Source of the DNA: Myroides sp. WP-1 | GTDB lineage: Bacteria > Bacteroidota > Bacteroidia > Flavobacteriales > Flavobacteriaceae | DNA length: 64,000 nucleotides | Direction of reading: 5' to 3' | Assembly: GCF_014145635.1 (NCBI RefSeq) | Contig: NZ_JACHTC010000006.1 | Location: forward strand, 62,001-126,000 | Shown: positions 8,669-16,034 of the stretch, in pieces | Numbering within the stretch: position 1 is the first letter of the stretch | Layout: each line of letters starts with the position of its first letter | Position numbers and translations under genes: made by a program | Notes under the pieces: model-generated | What the model saw: only the letters and a program-made list of their open reading frames with translations | Told to the model about the DNA's origin: nothing | Databases searched by the model: none

Positions 8669-8739
8669 GGCATCGTGTCCGAGTGGCTAGGAAGCGGTCT
8701 GCAAAACCGTCTACAGCGGTTCGAATCCGCTCGATGCCT
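8669..8739 (+). tRNA. tRNA-Cys (GCA)
   Basis: A 71-nt cloverleaf. Acceptor stem GGCATCG (8669-8675) pairs with CGATGCC (8732-8738), with discriminator U at 8739. The anticodon stem at 8694-8698/8706-8710 holds anticodon GCA at 8701-8703. The T arm contains GGTTCGAATCC. CCA is not encoded. Its own terminator follows. Confidence 0.97.
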
Positions 8740-8743
8740 CAGG

Positions 8744-8772
8744 AAAAAGGATAGCAATTTGCTATCCTTTTT
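8744..8772 (+). terminator. Rho-independent terminator after tRNA-Cys
   Basis: AAAAAGGATAGCA (8744-8756) pairs with TGCTATCCTTTTT (8760-8772) around a 3-base loop, 4 bp after the tRNA. Confidence 0.93.
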
Positions 8773-8851
8773 TTGTTGGTTGTTGGTAAATTCGTTTTTG
8801 AATCTTCGATTAAAGGAAGGAATCCCCCTATTTTAGTAAAATTTTCACGAC

Positions 8852-8932
8852 GTTTCGATTTCTCCTTTCCAATTTCCTCTTTCACTTCTCTCCTCTTTCT
8901 TCTCTCCTCTTTCTATTTTTCTATTTCTCAAT
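8852..8932 (+). repeat. Polypyrimidine tract with a 14-bp tandem duplication
   Basis: Almost uninterrupted C/T sequence between the two tRNA genes. Inside it TTCTCTCCTCTTTC is present twice in exact tandem (8886-8899 and 8900-8913). No ORF or hairpin. It could be a slippage product or a DNA-structure (triplex-prone) site. Confidence 0.7.
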
Positions 8933-8980
8933 AACTTACAATGTAAAATGAATTTTATGTAAAAAAAGTTGTCAAAACTA

Positions 8981-9010
8981 TTGACAGATTGAATTTTTGC
9001 CGTATATTTG
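8981..9010 (+). promoter_or_regulatory. Strong promoter of tRNA-Pro
   Basis: TTGACA at 8981-8986, a 16-bp spacer and TATATTTG at 9003-9010, an exact TAnnTTTG box 18 bp before the tRNA. This is among the best matched promoters in the window. Confidence 0.85.
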
Positions 9011-9028
9011 CACTCACGATACCGAAAG

Positions 9029-9103
9029 CGGGGTGTAGCGTAGCCCGGTCATCGCGCCTGGTTTGGGACCAGGAGGTCGCAGGTTCGAATCCTGCCACCC
9101 CGA
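9029..9103 (+). tRNA. tRNA-Pro (TGG)
   Basis: A 75-nt cloverleaf. Acceptor stem CGGGGTG (9029-9035) pairs with CACCCCG (9096-9102), with discriminator A at 9103. The anticodon stem CCTGG/CCAGG (9057-9061/9069-9073) holds anticodon TGG at 9064-9066. The T arm is standard (GGTTCGAATCC). CCA is not encoded. The final 16 bases and the downstream terminator recur at 9264, see that entry. Confidence 0.97.
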
Positions 9104-9112
9104 CATATTGAA

Positions 9113-9140
9113 AGCTCTAACGAAAGTTAGGGCTTTTTTT
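9113..9140 (+). terminator. Rho-independent terminator after tRNA-Pro
   Basis: AGCTCTAAC (9113-9121) pairs with GTTAGGGCT (9126-9134), one G-T pair, GAAA loop, then seven T. Confidence 0.9.
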
Positions 9141-9141
9141 G

Positions 9142-9184
9142 TATCCTAATCGAATCAAGTTTTACTTGAAATTCGATTAGGATA
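9142..9184. repeat. Long inverted repeat downstream of tRNA-Pro
   Basis: TATCCTAATCGAAT (9142-9155) and ATTCGATTAGGATA (9171-9184) are perfect reverse complements. The spacer adds an inner CAAGT/ACTTG stem with a TTT loop, so nearly the whole 43-bp segment can fold. There is no T-run, so a terminator is unlikely. It lies between the two copies of the tRNA-Pro 3' end. Confidence 0.8.
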
Positions 9185-9263
9185 TGAAAAAAGTATAGGA
9201 GCGTAGCGAAGCTTTCATTTAGTACAAATCCCCTTTTATGAGGATTAACGTCCGTAGGGAGGT

Positions 9264-9318
9264 AATCCTGCCACCCCGACTTATTGAAAGCTCTAACGAA
9301 AGTTAGGGCTTTTTTTGT
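9264..9318 (+). repeat. Second copy of the tRNA-Pro 3' end and terminator (att-like direct repeat)
   Basis: Bases 9264-9318 repeat 9088-9142 with a single mismatch (9105 A versus 9281 T). The copy covers the last 16 bases of tRNA-Pro plus the tail and the whole terminator (second hairpin at 9289-9316). No upstream tRNA body accompanies it. Direct repeats of a tRNA 3' end are the usual scar of site-specific integration. The 121 bp between the copies hold no integrase, so this may be an excised or decayed element, or a simple duplication. Confidence 0.85.
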
Positions 9319-9372
9319 TTAAAAAAGATCGTTTACAACTTCACACCACACGAAGTGTGAAAAGACAATAAA

Positions 9373-9397
9373 AAAAAGAACCACCAGGGTTCTTTTT
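9373..9397 (-). terminator. Terminator of the LysE-family gene
   Basis: AAAAAGAACC (9373-9382) pairs with GGTTCTTTTT (9388-9397) around a 5-base loop. The minus-strand reading ends in T's, 8 bp past the lysE-type stop codon. The symmetry also lets it act on the plus strand. Confidence 0.75.
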
Positions 9398-9404
9398 CTA
9401 TATC

Positions 9405-10082
9405 TTATTTTCGTTCCAGCTTAGGAAGAGGTAAGTTTAGTTCTTTGTCTGAGGTCGGAATAAAGGCTTTAACCATAATAATAACGCCAAAGATAATCAG
9501 TAAAATACTGCTGATTTTTTTTACTTTGAGAATGTTCTCTGCAGTTAGTTTCTTTCTTAGCTGTTTTGCAAGTAGTATTTTGAAGATATCCGTTACAAAG
9601 TATGCAGATATTGCAAAGAGAAAAAATACAAACATACGTTCCGTATTCATGTCCATTTGCGGTCCTAACGTAATGATAATGGCTAACCAAAAGCCCAAAA
9701 CTCCTACATTGATAAAATTGAGTAAGAAACCTTTTACAAATAAATTTAAATATTCTCTTTTTAGATTTGGAGGAGCAATTTGAATGGTGTGAACCTGTAC
9801 TTTTTTTAGCTTTACAAAAGAGATTATTCCATAGGTTAGCATGAGTAGACCGCCAAATATAAATAAAGCCGGATCGTCTTTTATAGAATTAATTAGGCGA
9901 AAACTACTAAAAAATGCTATTGTAAAAAACAGGGCATCTGCGAGGATTACCCCCATATCAAAAGCAAGAGCTGCACGGATTCCCCTTGTAATACTCGTTT
10001 CTATAAGAATAAAAAATACAGGGCCAATCATGAAACTTAGGAAGAAACCTAAGGTAACACCTGTAAGTAAGTCATCGATCAT
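9405..10082 (-). CDS. LysE/RhtB-family amino acid exporter
   Basis: A 225-aa inner-membrane protein with about six hydrophobic segments. The N-terminus, LLTGVTLGFFLSFMIGPVFF (about 4-23), carries the G-x-x-x-(S/G)-x-x-x-GP signature of LysE-type exporters. The following ETSITRGIRAALAFDMGVILAD also fits. These proteins export amino acids or related metabolites by proton exchange; the substrate cannot be read from sequence. The basic C-terminal tail is cytoplasmic. It is transcribed alone on the minus strand: a terminator ends the upstream head-GIN gene at 10095-10125 and another lies after its own stop. Confidence 0.87.
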   Translation of the reverse strand: MIDDLLTGVTLGFFLSFMIGPVFFILIETSITRGIRAALAFDMGVILADALFFTIAFFSSFRLINSIKDDPALFIFGGLLMLTYGIISFVKLKKVQVHTIQIAPPNLKREYLNLFVKGFLLNFINVGVLGFWLAIIITLGPQMDMNTERMFVFFLFAISAYFVTDIFKILLAKQLRKKLTAENILKVKKISSILLIIFGVIIMVKAFIPTSDKELNLPLPKLERK

Positions 10083-10094
10083 TTACCACAATTA

Positions 10095-10125
10095 AAAATG
10101 CCAATATAGTTTTGATATATTGGCA
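10095..10125 (-). terminator. Terminator after the head-GIN gene
   Basis: TGCCAATATA (10099-10108) and TATATTGGCA (10116-10125) form a perfect 10-bp stem with a 7-base loop, followed on the minus strand by TTTTT. It lies 13 bp upstream of the LysE-family start, so an operator role for that gene cannot be excluded. Confidence 0.75.
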
Positions 10126-10193
10126 CCTATGTTTATTACCTATTGCAAGGTACAGCTTTTTATTTCAAAAGAATAAGAAAAGAATAAATACTT

Positions 10194-10862
10194 TTAGTTT
10201 CCTTTGCTGATGCTTCCACCCATTACAATTTTTTCATTTATTTTTTTAGGTTTTCCAAAGATGATGATTTCACCTCCGGCACGGGTTTTGGCATCGACTA
10301 ATTCCGTTGCGTTAACCTTTGCTGTACCTCCGGCATTTACTGTTACTTCTGTTTGTTCACTAATTAATTTTTCGTTGAAAACAGAGGCTCCAGCATTGGC
10401 TAGAATATCTTGGGTATTCACTTTACCTGTTAGGGTCATAATACCTCCTGTATACGCTCGTATAGTAGCTTTTTGAGCTTCAATTTTCAAATCAACAGAC
10501 GCTCCGGTTTTGCTAGTTATCGCTAAACTCGTTGCTTTGAGGGTTTCTGAACTTTTTACTGTAGCTCCTTCTTCGGCAATTACTTCTTCTAAATCTTTGT
10601 AGTGCAATTTGATGCGTACATCTCCACCTTGGAAACTTTTAGAAATATTCATTCGAATTTTTAAGTTTCCATTTTTATTTACAAAAGTTACCTCTTCAGC
10701 ATTAGTTCCCGAAACTTCCATTTTCGTTTCTGTATCAGGGATTAGTGTTAGCTCAATCTTATCAAAGACATTTACGCGTTTGAACTCCCCTACTTGTTTG
10801 ACTTCTTGCGCAAATCCAATTGTTCCACATAGCGCAATAAATAACATAGCTATTTTTCTCAT
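10194..10862 (-). CDS. Head-GIN (DUF2807) domain secreted protein
   Basis: A 222-aa protein with a cleavable signal peptide (MRKIAMLFIALCGTIGFAQ, predicted cut after FA). The mature protein opens with VGEFKRVNVFDKIELTLIPD, the usual start of the head-GIN/DUF2807 fold, and continues as repeated beta-strands rich in Gly, Ala and Thr, consistent with a beta-helix. It is probably periplasmic or surface exposed; the biochemical role is unknown. It starts 1 bp after the rnr stop on the same strand, so the two genes are co-transcribed, but I see no functional link to RNA decay. Confidence 0.87.
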   Translation of the reverse strand: MRKIAMLFIALCGTIGFAQEVKQVGEFKRVNVFDKIELTLIPDTETKMEVSGTNAEEVTFVNKNGNLKIRMNISKSFQGGDVRIKLHYKDLEEVIAEEGATVKSSETLKATSLAITSKTGASVDLKIEAQKATIRAYTGGIMTLTGKVNTQDILANAGASVFNEKLISEQTEVTVNAGGTAKVNATELVDAKTRAGGEIIIFGKPKKINEKIVMGGSISKGN

Positions 10863-10863
10863 C

Positions 10864-13041
10864 TTAGTTCAGTTTTTGTATGTAATTAAAGTCTAATTGT
10901 TTTTTTACTAAATCGGCATTTTTTACTGAAACAACAACAGTATCTCCTAACTGAAGTGTGTTATTTGTCGCTTGACCAACCATAGCGTATTGCTTTTCAT
11001 CATAAACGTAATAATCTTCTTTTATTTCGCGTATACGAACCATTCCTTCACATTTATTTTCGATGATTTCCACGTAAATACCCCATTCAGTAACACCAGA
11101 AATAACGCCGACAAAAGCTTTGTCTTTCTGATCTTGCATGTATTTAACCTGCATGTATTTAATGCTATCTCGCTCCGCATTGGCAGCTAAATTTTCCATA
11201 GCAGAACAGTGCTTACATTTGGTTTCATATTCTTCAGCATTGACAGAATTTCCACCGTGTAAGTAAAATTCTAGCAAACGGTGTGCCATAACATCGGGAT
11301 AACGACGAATAGGTGATGTAAAGTGTGAGTAGTAATCAAATGCCAAACCATAGTGTCCTATGTTTTGTGTGGAATAACTCGCTTTACTCATACTTCGAAT
11401 AGCCAATGTATCGACTAAGTTTTGCTCTTTTTTTCCTTGAACGTTTTTTAATAATTCGTTCAGCGATTTGGAAATGGTATCTCTAGATTTAAAGTTTAAC
11501 GAATGTCCAAATCTCGAAATAACGGCCTGTAATCCAAATAATTTATCTTGATCCGGTTCATCGTGTATACGATAGACAAATGTTTTCTTTTGTTTGCCTA
11601 TGAATTCAGAAACCTTGCGGTTTGCCAATAGCATAAACTCCTCAATTAAGTGATTGGCATCTTTGGCCTCTTTAAAGAATACACCAATAGGTTCACTTTC
11701 GCTGTTTAGATTGAATTTTACCTCTACTTTATCAAAGGAAATTGCTCCTGCCTTCATTCGTTTCTTACGTAGAATATGAGCTAGTTCATTGAGTGTTAGT
11801 ACCGCATGCGCAACTTCTGCACTAACTTCTTGATCTTCTCCAGTAATTGAGGTTGATGCAAGAATTGTGCGGTCTTGTGTTTCAATGATGTATTGCGCCT
11901 CTTCGTATGCCATACGTTGATCTGAATGTGTAACAGTGCGTCCAAACCACGAATTGATAAGCTCTCCTTTTGGGGTCATTTCAAATACTGCAGAAAAGGT
12001 ATACTTATCTTCATGAGGTCGAAGTGAACAAGCAAAGTTTGAAAGAACTTCTGGTAGCATCGGAACTGTGCGATCTACTAAATAAACTGAAGTAGCGCGA
12101 TGAAATGCTTCGTCATCTAAAATTGTACCTTCCTGAACATAATGAGATACGTCAGCAATGTGTACTCCAATTTCGTAGTTTCCATTTTCTAGTGTTTGGA
12201 AAGACAAAGCATCGTCAAAGTCTTTGGCATCTTTAGGGTCAATCGTAAAAGTTAGCACCTCGCGCATATCGCGGCGTTTTGCTACTTCTTCCTCTTGAAT
12301 AGAGGTATCTAGTTTATTGGCAAACTCCTCTACTTCTTTTGGAAATTCACTGGGTAAGCCATATTCTGCTAAAATTGCGTGAATTTCAGTATTGTGTTCT
12401 CCTTGCTTTCCAAGTACTTTAACGACTTTACCAAATGGACTGTCTGCTTTCTCCGGCCAATCTTCCAAATCAACGAGTACTACATCTCCTGGTTGTGCAC
12501 CCAAAAACTTGTCTTTGGGAATAAAAATGTCTGTATACATCTTGGCATCTGCTGTTGTAACAAATGCAAAGTTTTTTTGAATTTCGATCACACCAACAAA
12601 TTGTGTGCGGTGGCGTTCTAATACCTCAACAACTTCTGCTTCTGGTTTTCTGCCATTTCGCTTGTTGTAGATATAGGCTTTTACTAAATCTCCGTCAAGC
12701 GCTTTGTTTAGGTTGTTGGTTGGAATGAAAACATCCTCTTCTAGCTCATCACTAACTAAATAAGCTGTTTTTCTACTCGTCATATCAATATGACCTTCTA
12801 CGTAATTAGCTTTAGGTACAAAGCGAAATTTACCAAGTTCTACTTCCTCGATAAGCGTTTTGGAAAGCAAAAACTTCAGTTCTTTAATAATTTCATTTCT
12901 GCCCTGGGTATCTACTACTTCTAATTGGGCAGCTACTTGTTTATAATTGTAAGATTTAGTAGGATTTTTCCCTAAAAACTTTAAAATCTTATTCGAAAAA
13001 TCAAATTGTTTTTTCTTTTTATGTTTAATTTTTTTTGCCAT
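10864..13041 (-). CDS. rnr: Ribonuclease R (3'-5' exoribonuclease, RNB family)
   Basis: Degrades structured RNA processively from the 3' end. It is 725 aa. Order of parts: a very basic start (KKIKHKKKKQ), a winged-helix region (about 15-75), cold-shock domains (about 80-215), the RNB catalytic domain with DPKDAKDFDDA at 268-278 holding the magnesium-binding Asp residues, and an S1 domain near the C-terminus (about 640-720). Length and order fit RNase R rather than RNase II. The C-terminal basic tail common in proteobacterial RNase R is missing and the basic stretch is at the N-terminus instead. It heads a two-gene unit with the head-GIN gene. Confidence 0.96.
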   Translation of the reverse strand: MAKKIKHKKKKQFDFSNKILKFLGKNPTKSYNYKQVAAQLEVVDTQGRNEIIKELKFLLSKTLIEEVELGKFRFVPKANYVEGHIDMTSRKTAYLVSDELEEDVFIPTNNLNKALDGDLVKAYIYNKRNGRKPEAEVVEVLERHRTQFVGVIEIQKNFAFVTTADAKMYTDIFIPKDKFLGAQPGDVVLVDLEDWPEKADSPFGKVVKVLGKQGEHNTEIHAILAEYGLPSEFPKEVEEFANKLDTSIQEEEVAKRRDMREVLTFTIDPKDAKDFDDALSFQTLENGNYEIGVHIADVSHYVQEGTILDDEAFHRATSVYLVDRTVPMLPEVLSNFACSLRPHEDKYTFSAVFEMTPKGELINSWFGRTVTHSDQRMAYEEAQYIIETQDRTILASTSITGEDQEVSAEVAHAVLTLNELAHILRKKRMKAGAISFDKVEVKFNLNSESEPIGVFFKEAKDANHLIEEFMLLANRKVSEFIGKQKKTFVYRIHDEPDQDKLFGLQAVISRFGHSLNFKSRDTISKSLNELLKNVQGKKEQNLVDTLAIRSMSKASYSTQNIGHYGLAFDYYSHFTSPIRRYPDVMAHRLLEFYLHGGNSVNAEEYETKCKHCSAMENLAANAERDSIKYMQVKYMQDQKDKAFVGVISGVTEWGIYVEIIENKCEGMVRIREIKEDYYVYDEKQYAMVGQATNNTLQLGDTVVVSVKNADLVKKQLDFNYIQKLN

Positions 13042-13549
13042 TTTTTGAGTTTTTTTCCCAACCTCTTGGGTTATGGAAAGTTGTTTAAATGTACGAAATA
13101 CTCTTTACTCCGAAGAATAAAAGTCTGTTTTTTGTGTTATTATTGTGAATTACTGGGGCTAAAAAGTGTGCTAATCTTCACTATATCGAAACATAGTTTT
13201 TCATTTTTTGGGTAAAGGCAACAAGAAGAATCAGTTGAGGTCTAAGTCTTTTCAATGGTTTTCTACTCGTAGTATGCCTTAAGATGTGTAATTCACACGG
13301 AAAACTGAAGACAAAAGTATTTCTTTTTTCTTTAGTAATCGGTCATTTTGTTATTTTTTTACGAAACGAAGATCTTTTTATATCACCTATTCCTAAATTT
13401 TTTTTAAAAAAACGGGTGAACCTCTTTTTTTCTCGCAACAAAATGCAATTTTCTACATTGATGCAATTGGTCGAAAAAAGAAAAATTCAATTAACCATCT
13501 ACTATTTTTTGTATTTTAGGAAAACCAATCATTAAAAGTAAAACAAACG
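13042..13549. other. Intergenic region between rnr and the acyl-CoA synthetase gene
   Basis: About 500 bp between two divergent genes. On the minus strand a TAnnTTTA-like box (13086-13093) could serve rnr. A small CCCAA/TTGGG inverted repeat lies near 13057-13070. The open frames here have no family-like features, begin without plausible start context and are rich in Phe and Lys as expected from random AT-rich DNA. I see no RNA gene. Confidence 0.6.
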
Positions 13550-15163
13550 ATGAAAGCAATATCTTATGTGCATGGCGCATCAAATATTCCTTTATTAGGG
13601 GAAACAATAGGTGAGAATTTTAGAAAGATAACGGAACTGTATCCTAACAAGGAAGCTTTAATCAGTGCGCATCAAAATTATAGGGCTACCTATCGTCAAT
13701 TTTTTCAACAAACAACAGAAGTTGCAAAAGCACTTTTGGTATTATCTATTGAAAAAGGAGATCGCGTAGGAATTTGGGCTCCGAATTGTTATGAATGGGT
13801 ACTCTTGCAATATGCAACTGCTCGTATTGGAGTAATTTTAGTGAATTTGAATCCTGCTTATCGCGCCCATGAATTGGAATTTGCAGTGAATCAATCTGAA
13901 ATAAAAGCTATTATATCTGCTGAATCTTATAAATCGAGTGATTACCGAAAAATGATAGCCGTTGTGCGTGAAGACTGTCCATCGCTGAAAGAGGTCGTGT
14001 TTTTAGGGGAAGAATGGAATCAATTCGTCGCTAATGGACAAGCCGTAGATCCAGTAGTTTTAGCTGAAATTGAAAATTCTGTTCAGTTTGGTGAAGCTGT
14101 AAATATTCAATATACATCTGGAACAACGGGGTTTCCTAAAGGAGTGACACTTACTCACCACAATATCCTAAATAACGGTTATTTTATTGGCGTACGATTA
14201 AAGTACACGGCAAAAGATCGCGTTTGTATTCCAGTGCCATTCTATCATTGTTTCGGTATGGTGATTGGCAATTTATGCTGTACCTCTCATGGAGCAACAA
14301 TCGTGATTCCCAATGACAGCTTTGATCCCGTTAAAACGCTAGAAGTGGTAGAACGTGAAAAGTGTACTTCGCTCTATGGAGTGCCTACTATGTTTATTGC
14401 CGAACTGCAATTGCCCAATTTTAAAACTTATGACCTATCGTCTTTACGCACAGGAGTTATGGCAGGCTCTCTATGTCCAGAGCACGTAATGAAACGCGTA
14501 AAAACGGAAATGAATATGGATGAAATCAGTATATGTTATGGTATGACAGAGACCTCGCCAGTTTCTACGCAAACGCATATCGGAATTGATCTTAAAAAAC
14601 AAGTAAGTACCGTTGGAACGGTACAAGATCACTTGGAAATTAAAATAGTCGATCCAGAAACAGGAGGAATAGTTCCTCGAGGAGAAGCGGGAGAATTGTG
14701 CACACGTGGGTATTCTGTCATGTTGAAATATTGGAATAACAGAACCCTAACTGCTGAAGTGTTAGATGAAAATAGATGGATGCATACCGGAGATTTAGCA
14801 ACGATGGATAATGAAGGTTATATCGCTATTACAGGGCGTATTAAAGACTTGATCATTCGCGGTGGAGAGAATATCTCACCAAAATGGATTGAAGATTTCT
14901 TGTATACCCACCCTGATGTAGCAGATGTACAAGTAATTGGTGTACCAAGCGAAAAATATGGCGAAGAAGTTATGGCTTGGGTGATTTTGAAAGAAGGCAA
15001 AACGGCAACAGGTGAAAGTATGCGTGCTTTCTGTGATCAGAAGATTGCTCATTACCGCATACCAAAGTATTGGAAGTTTGTTTCGTCTTTTCCTATGACC
15101 ATTTCTGGTAAAGTTAGAAAGGTGGAAATGCGTCAAATAGCCGTTGAAGAATTAGGATTATAA
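13550..15163 (+). CDS. AMP-dependent acyl-CoA synthetase (fatty acid--CoA ligase-like)
   Basis: A 537-aa ANL-superfamily enzyme that activates a carboxylic acid as acyl-AMP and transfers it to CoA. The P-loop YTSGTTGFPKG is at 188-198. The second core motif appears as YGMTETSP, and the hinge and C-terminal motifs as GYIAITGRIKDLIIRGGENISP. The conserved C-terminal catalytic Lys lies in the SGKVRK segment. Length and motifs match medium/long-chain fatty acyl-CoA synthetases (FadD-type, FadD3/YngI-like) better than acetyl-CoA synthetase, which is longer. Substrate is not decidable. No beta-oxidation genes adjoin it. rpiB follows 48 bp later with its own promoter. Confidence 0.9.
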   Translation: MKAISYVHGASNIPLLGETIGENFRKITELYPNKEALISAHQNYRATYRQFFQQTTEVAKALLVLSIEKGDRVGIWAPNCYEWVLLQYATARIGVILVNLNPAYRAHELEFAVNQSEIKAIISAESYKSSDYRKMIAVVREDCPSLKEVVFLGEEWNQFVANGQAVDPVVLAEIENSVQFGEAVNIQYTSGTTGFPKGVTLTHHNILNNGYFIGVRLKYTAKDRVCIPVPFYHCFGMVIGNLCCTSHGATIVIPNDSFDPVKTLEVVEREKCTSLYGVPTMFIAELQLPNFKTYDLSSLRTGVMAGSLCPEHVMKRVKTEMNMDEISICYGMTETSPVSTQTHIGIDLKKQVSTVGTVQDHLEIKIVDPETGGIVPRGEAGELCTRGYSVMLKYWNNRTLTAEVLDENRWMHTGDLATMDNEGYIAITGRIKDLIIRGGENISPKWIEDFLYTHPDVADVQVIGVPSEKYGEEVMAWVILKEGKTATGESMRAFCDQKIAHYRIPKYWKFVSSFPMTISGKVRKVEMRQIAVEELGL

Positions 15164-15176
15164 AAGGCAAAAGTTT

Positions 15177-15184
15177 TACCTTTG
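15177..15184 (+). promoter_or_regulatory. -7 promoter box of rpiB
   Basis: TACCTTTG matches TAnnTTTG and lies 27 bp before the chosen rpiB ATG. The longest open frame would begin at the TTG inside this box, which argues against that start. Confidence 0.7.
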
Positions 15185-15211
15185 TACAAGAATAATAACA
15201 CAGCAACACAC

Positions 15212-15643
15212 ATGAAAATAGCAATCGGAAATGATCACGCAGGGCCAGCATATAAAAAGGCCATTGTCGATTTTTTACAAGCCCAAGGGCATGAAGTACT
15301 AAACTATGGAACAGATAGTTTTGATTCAGTAGATTACCCAGATTTTGGTCATCAAGTAGCCACAGCAGTGGAAAATGGAACTGTAGATTTCGGTATTGTT
15401 ATTTGCGGAAGTGGAAATGGAATTGCCATGTCTGCCAACAAACACCAAGGGGTGCGTTGTGCCTTGTGTTGGACCAAAGAAATTGCAGAATTAGCGCGTT
15501 TACACAACGATGCCAATATAATCAGTATTCCCGCTCGTTTTACTTCCATTGAACAAGCCGTTGCGATGGTAGAAACGTTTTTAAACACCGCTTTTGAAGG
15601 TGGTCGTCATGCGAATCGAGTGAGTAAAATCGCGTGTTCTTAA
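15212..15643 (+). CDS. rpiB: Ribose-5-phosphate isomerase B
   Basis: Interconverts ribose 5-phosphate and ribulose 5-phosphate in the pentose phosphate pathway. With the ATG at 15212 it is 143 aa, the normal RpiB length. MKIAIGNDHAG contains the phosphate-binding DHAG, and the active-site Cys65 sits in VICGSGNGIAM. A further TTG-initiated extension of 10 residues is rejected because it begins inside the promoter box TACCTTTG and adds no conserved sequence. The gene ends before a strong bidirectional terminator shared with the converging DUF1294 gene. Confidence 0.95.
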   Translation: MKIAIGNDHAGPAYKKAIVDFLQAQGHEVLNYGTDSFDSVDYPDFGHQVATAVENGTVDFGIVICGSGNGIAMSANKHQGVRCALCWTKEIAELARLHNDANIISIPARFTSIEQAVAMVETFLNTAFEGGRHANRVSKIACS

Positions 15644-15666
15644 ATTGATAAAAAATATAGAAATAG

Positions 15667-15697
15667 AAAAGCACTTGCCTGAGCAAGTGCTTTTTTT
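15667..15697. terminator. Bidirectional Rho-independent terminator
   Basis: AGCACTTGC (15670-15678) and GCAAGTGCT (15683-15691) with loop CTGA, flanked by an A-run and T-run. It serves rpiB and the converging DUF1294 gene. Confidence 0.92.
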
Positions 15698-15714
15698 ATG
15701 ATCATCTCCCCTAT

Positions 15715-15978
15715 TTATCGCTTAAACAAAGCAAAAAACAAGACAACTTGAATAATAAACACCGCATAAAACTTCAGTTTAAAACTCTGTTTAGCGTTTT
15801 TGTGTTTCAAGTGCCTCATCGCAAGCCACCCTCCTATACTACCTCCCAAAAAACAGAGCGTAAGTAGGTTTTTTTCTGAAATTCTATTCTTGTGTTTGAT
15901 CGCCCGTTCTTTGTCTATCTTGAACATAGAGAACGTAATATAGTTGATGGCGAAAATGTAAAAGAATAAAAACTTCAT
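15715..15978 (-). CDS. DUF1294 family small membrane protein
   Basis: An 87-aa protein with hydrophobic segments at about 3-18, 38-53 and 68-83. The central pattern, DKERAIKHKNRISEKNLL followed by LGGSIGGWLAMRHLKHKN, is the recognisable DUF1294 core (basic stretch, GG-x-x-G, then KHK). In longer homologues this domain follows a cold-shock domain; here it stands alone. Function unknown, inner membrane expected. It is a single minus-strand gene between rpiB and tex. Confidence 0.85.
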   Translation of the reverse strand: MKFLFFYIFAINYITFSMFKIDKERAIKHKNRISEKNLLTLCFLGGSIGGWLAMRHLKHKNAKQSFKLKFYAVFIIQVVLFFALFKR

Positions 15979-16034
15979 CTCATTTATTTATTGGCGCAAA
16001 GGTAGTATTTTAGCTATTCTTAAAATAATATATT

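Noticed and set aside
8648-8836. A 62-codon frame across tRNA-Cys
   Set aside because: It runs through the tRNA and its terminator; the tRNA explains the sequence.
13284-13535. An 83-codon plus-strand frame upstream of the acyl-CoA synthetase
   Set aside because: Composition rich in Phe, Lys and Ile as in random AT-rich DNA, no recognisable motif and no promoter box.
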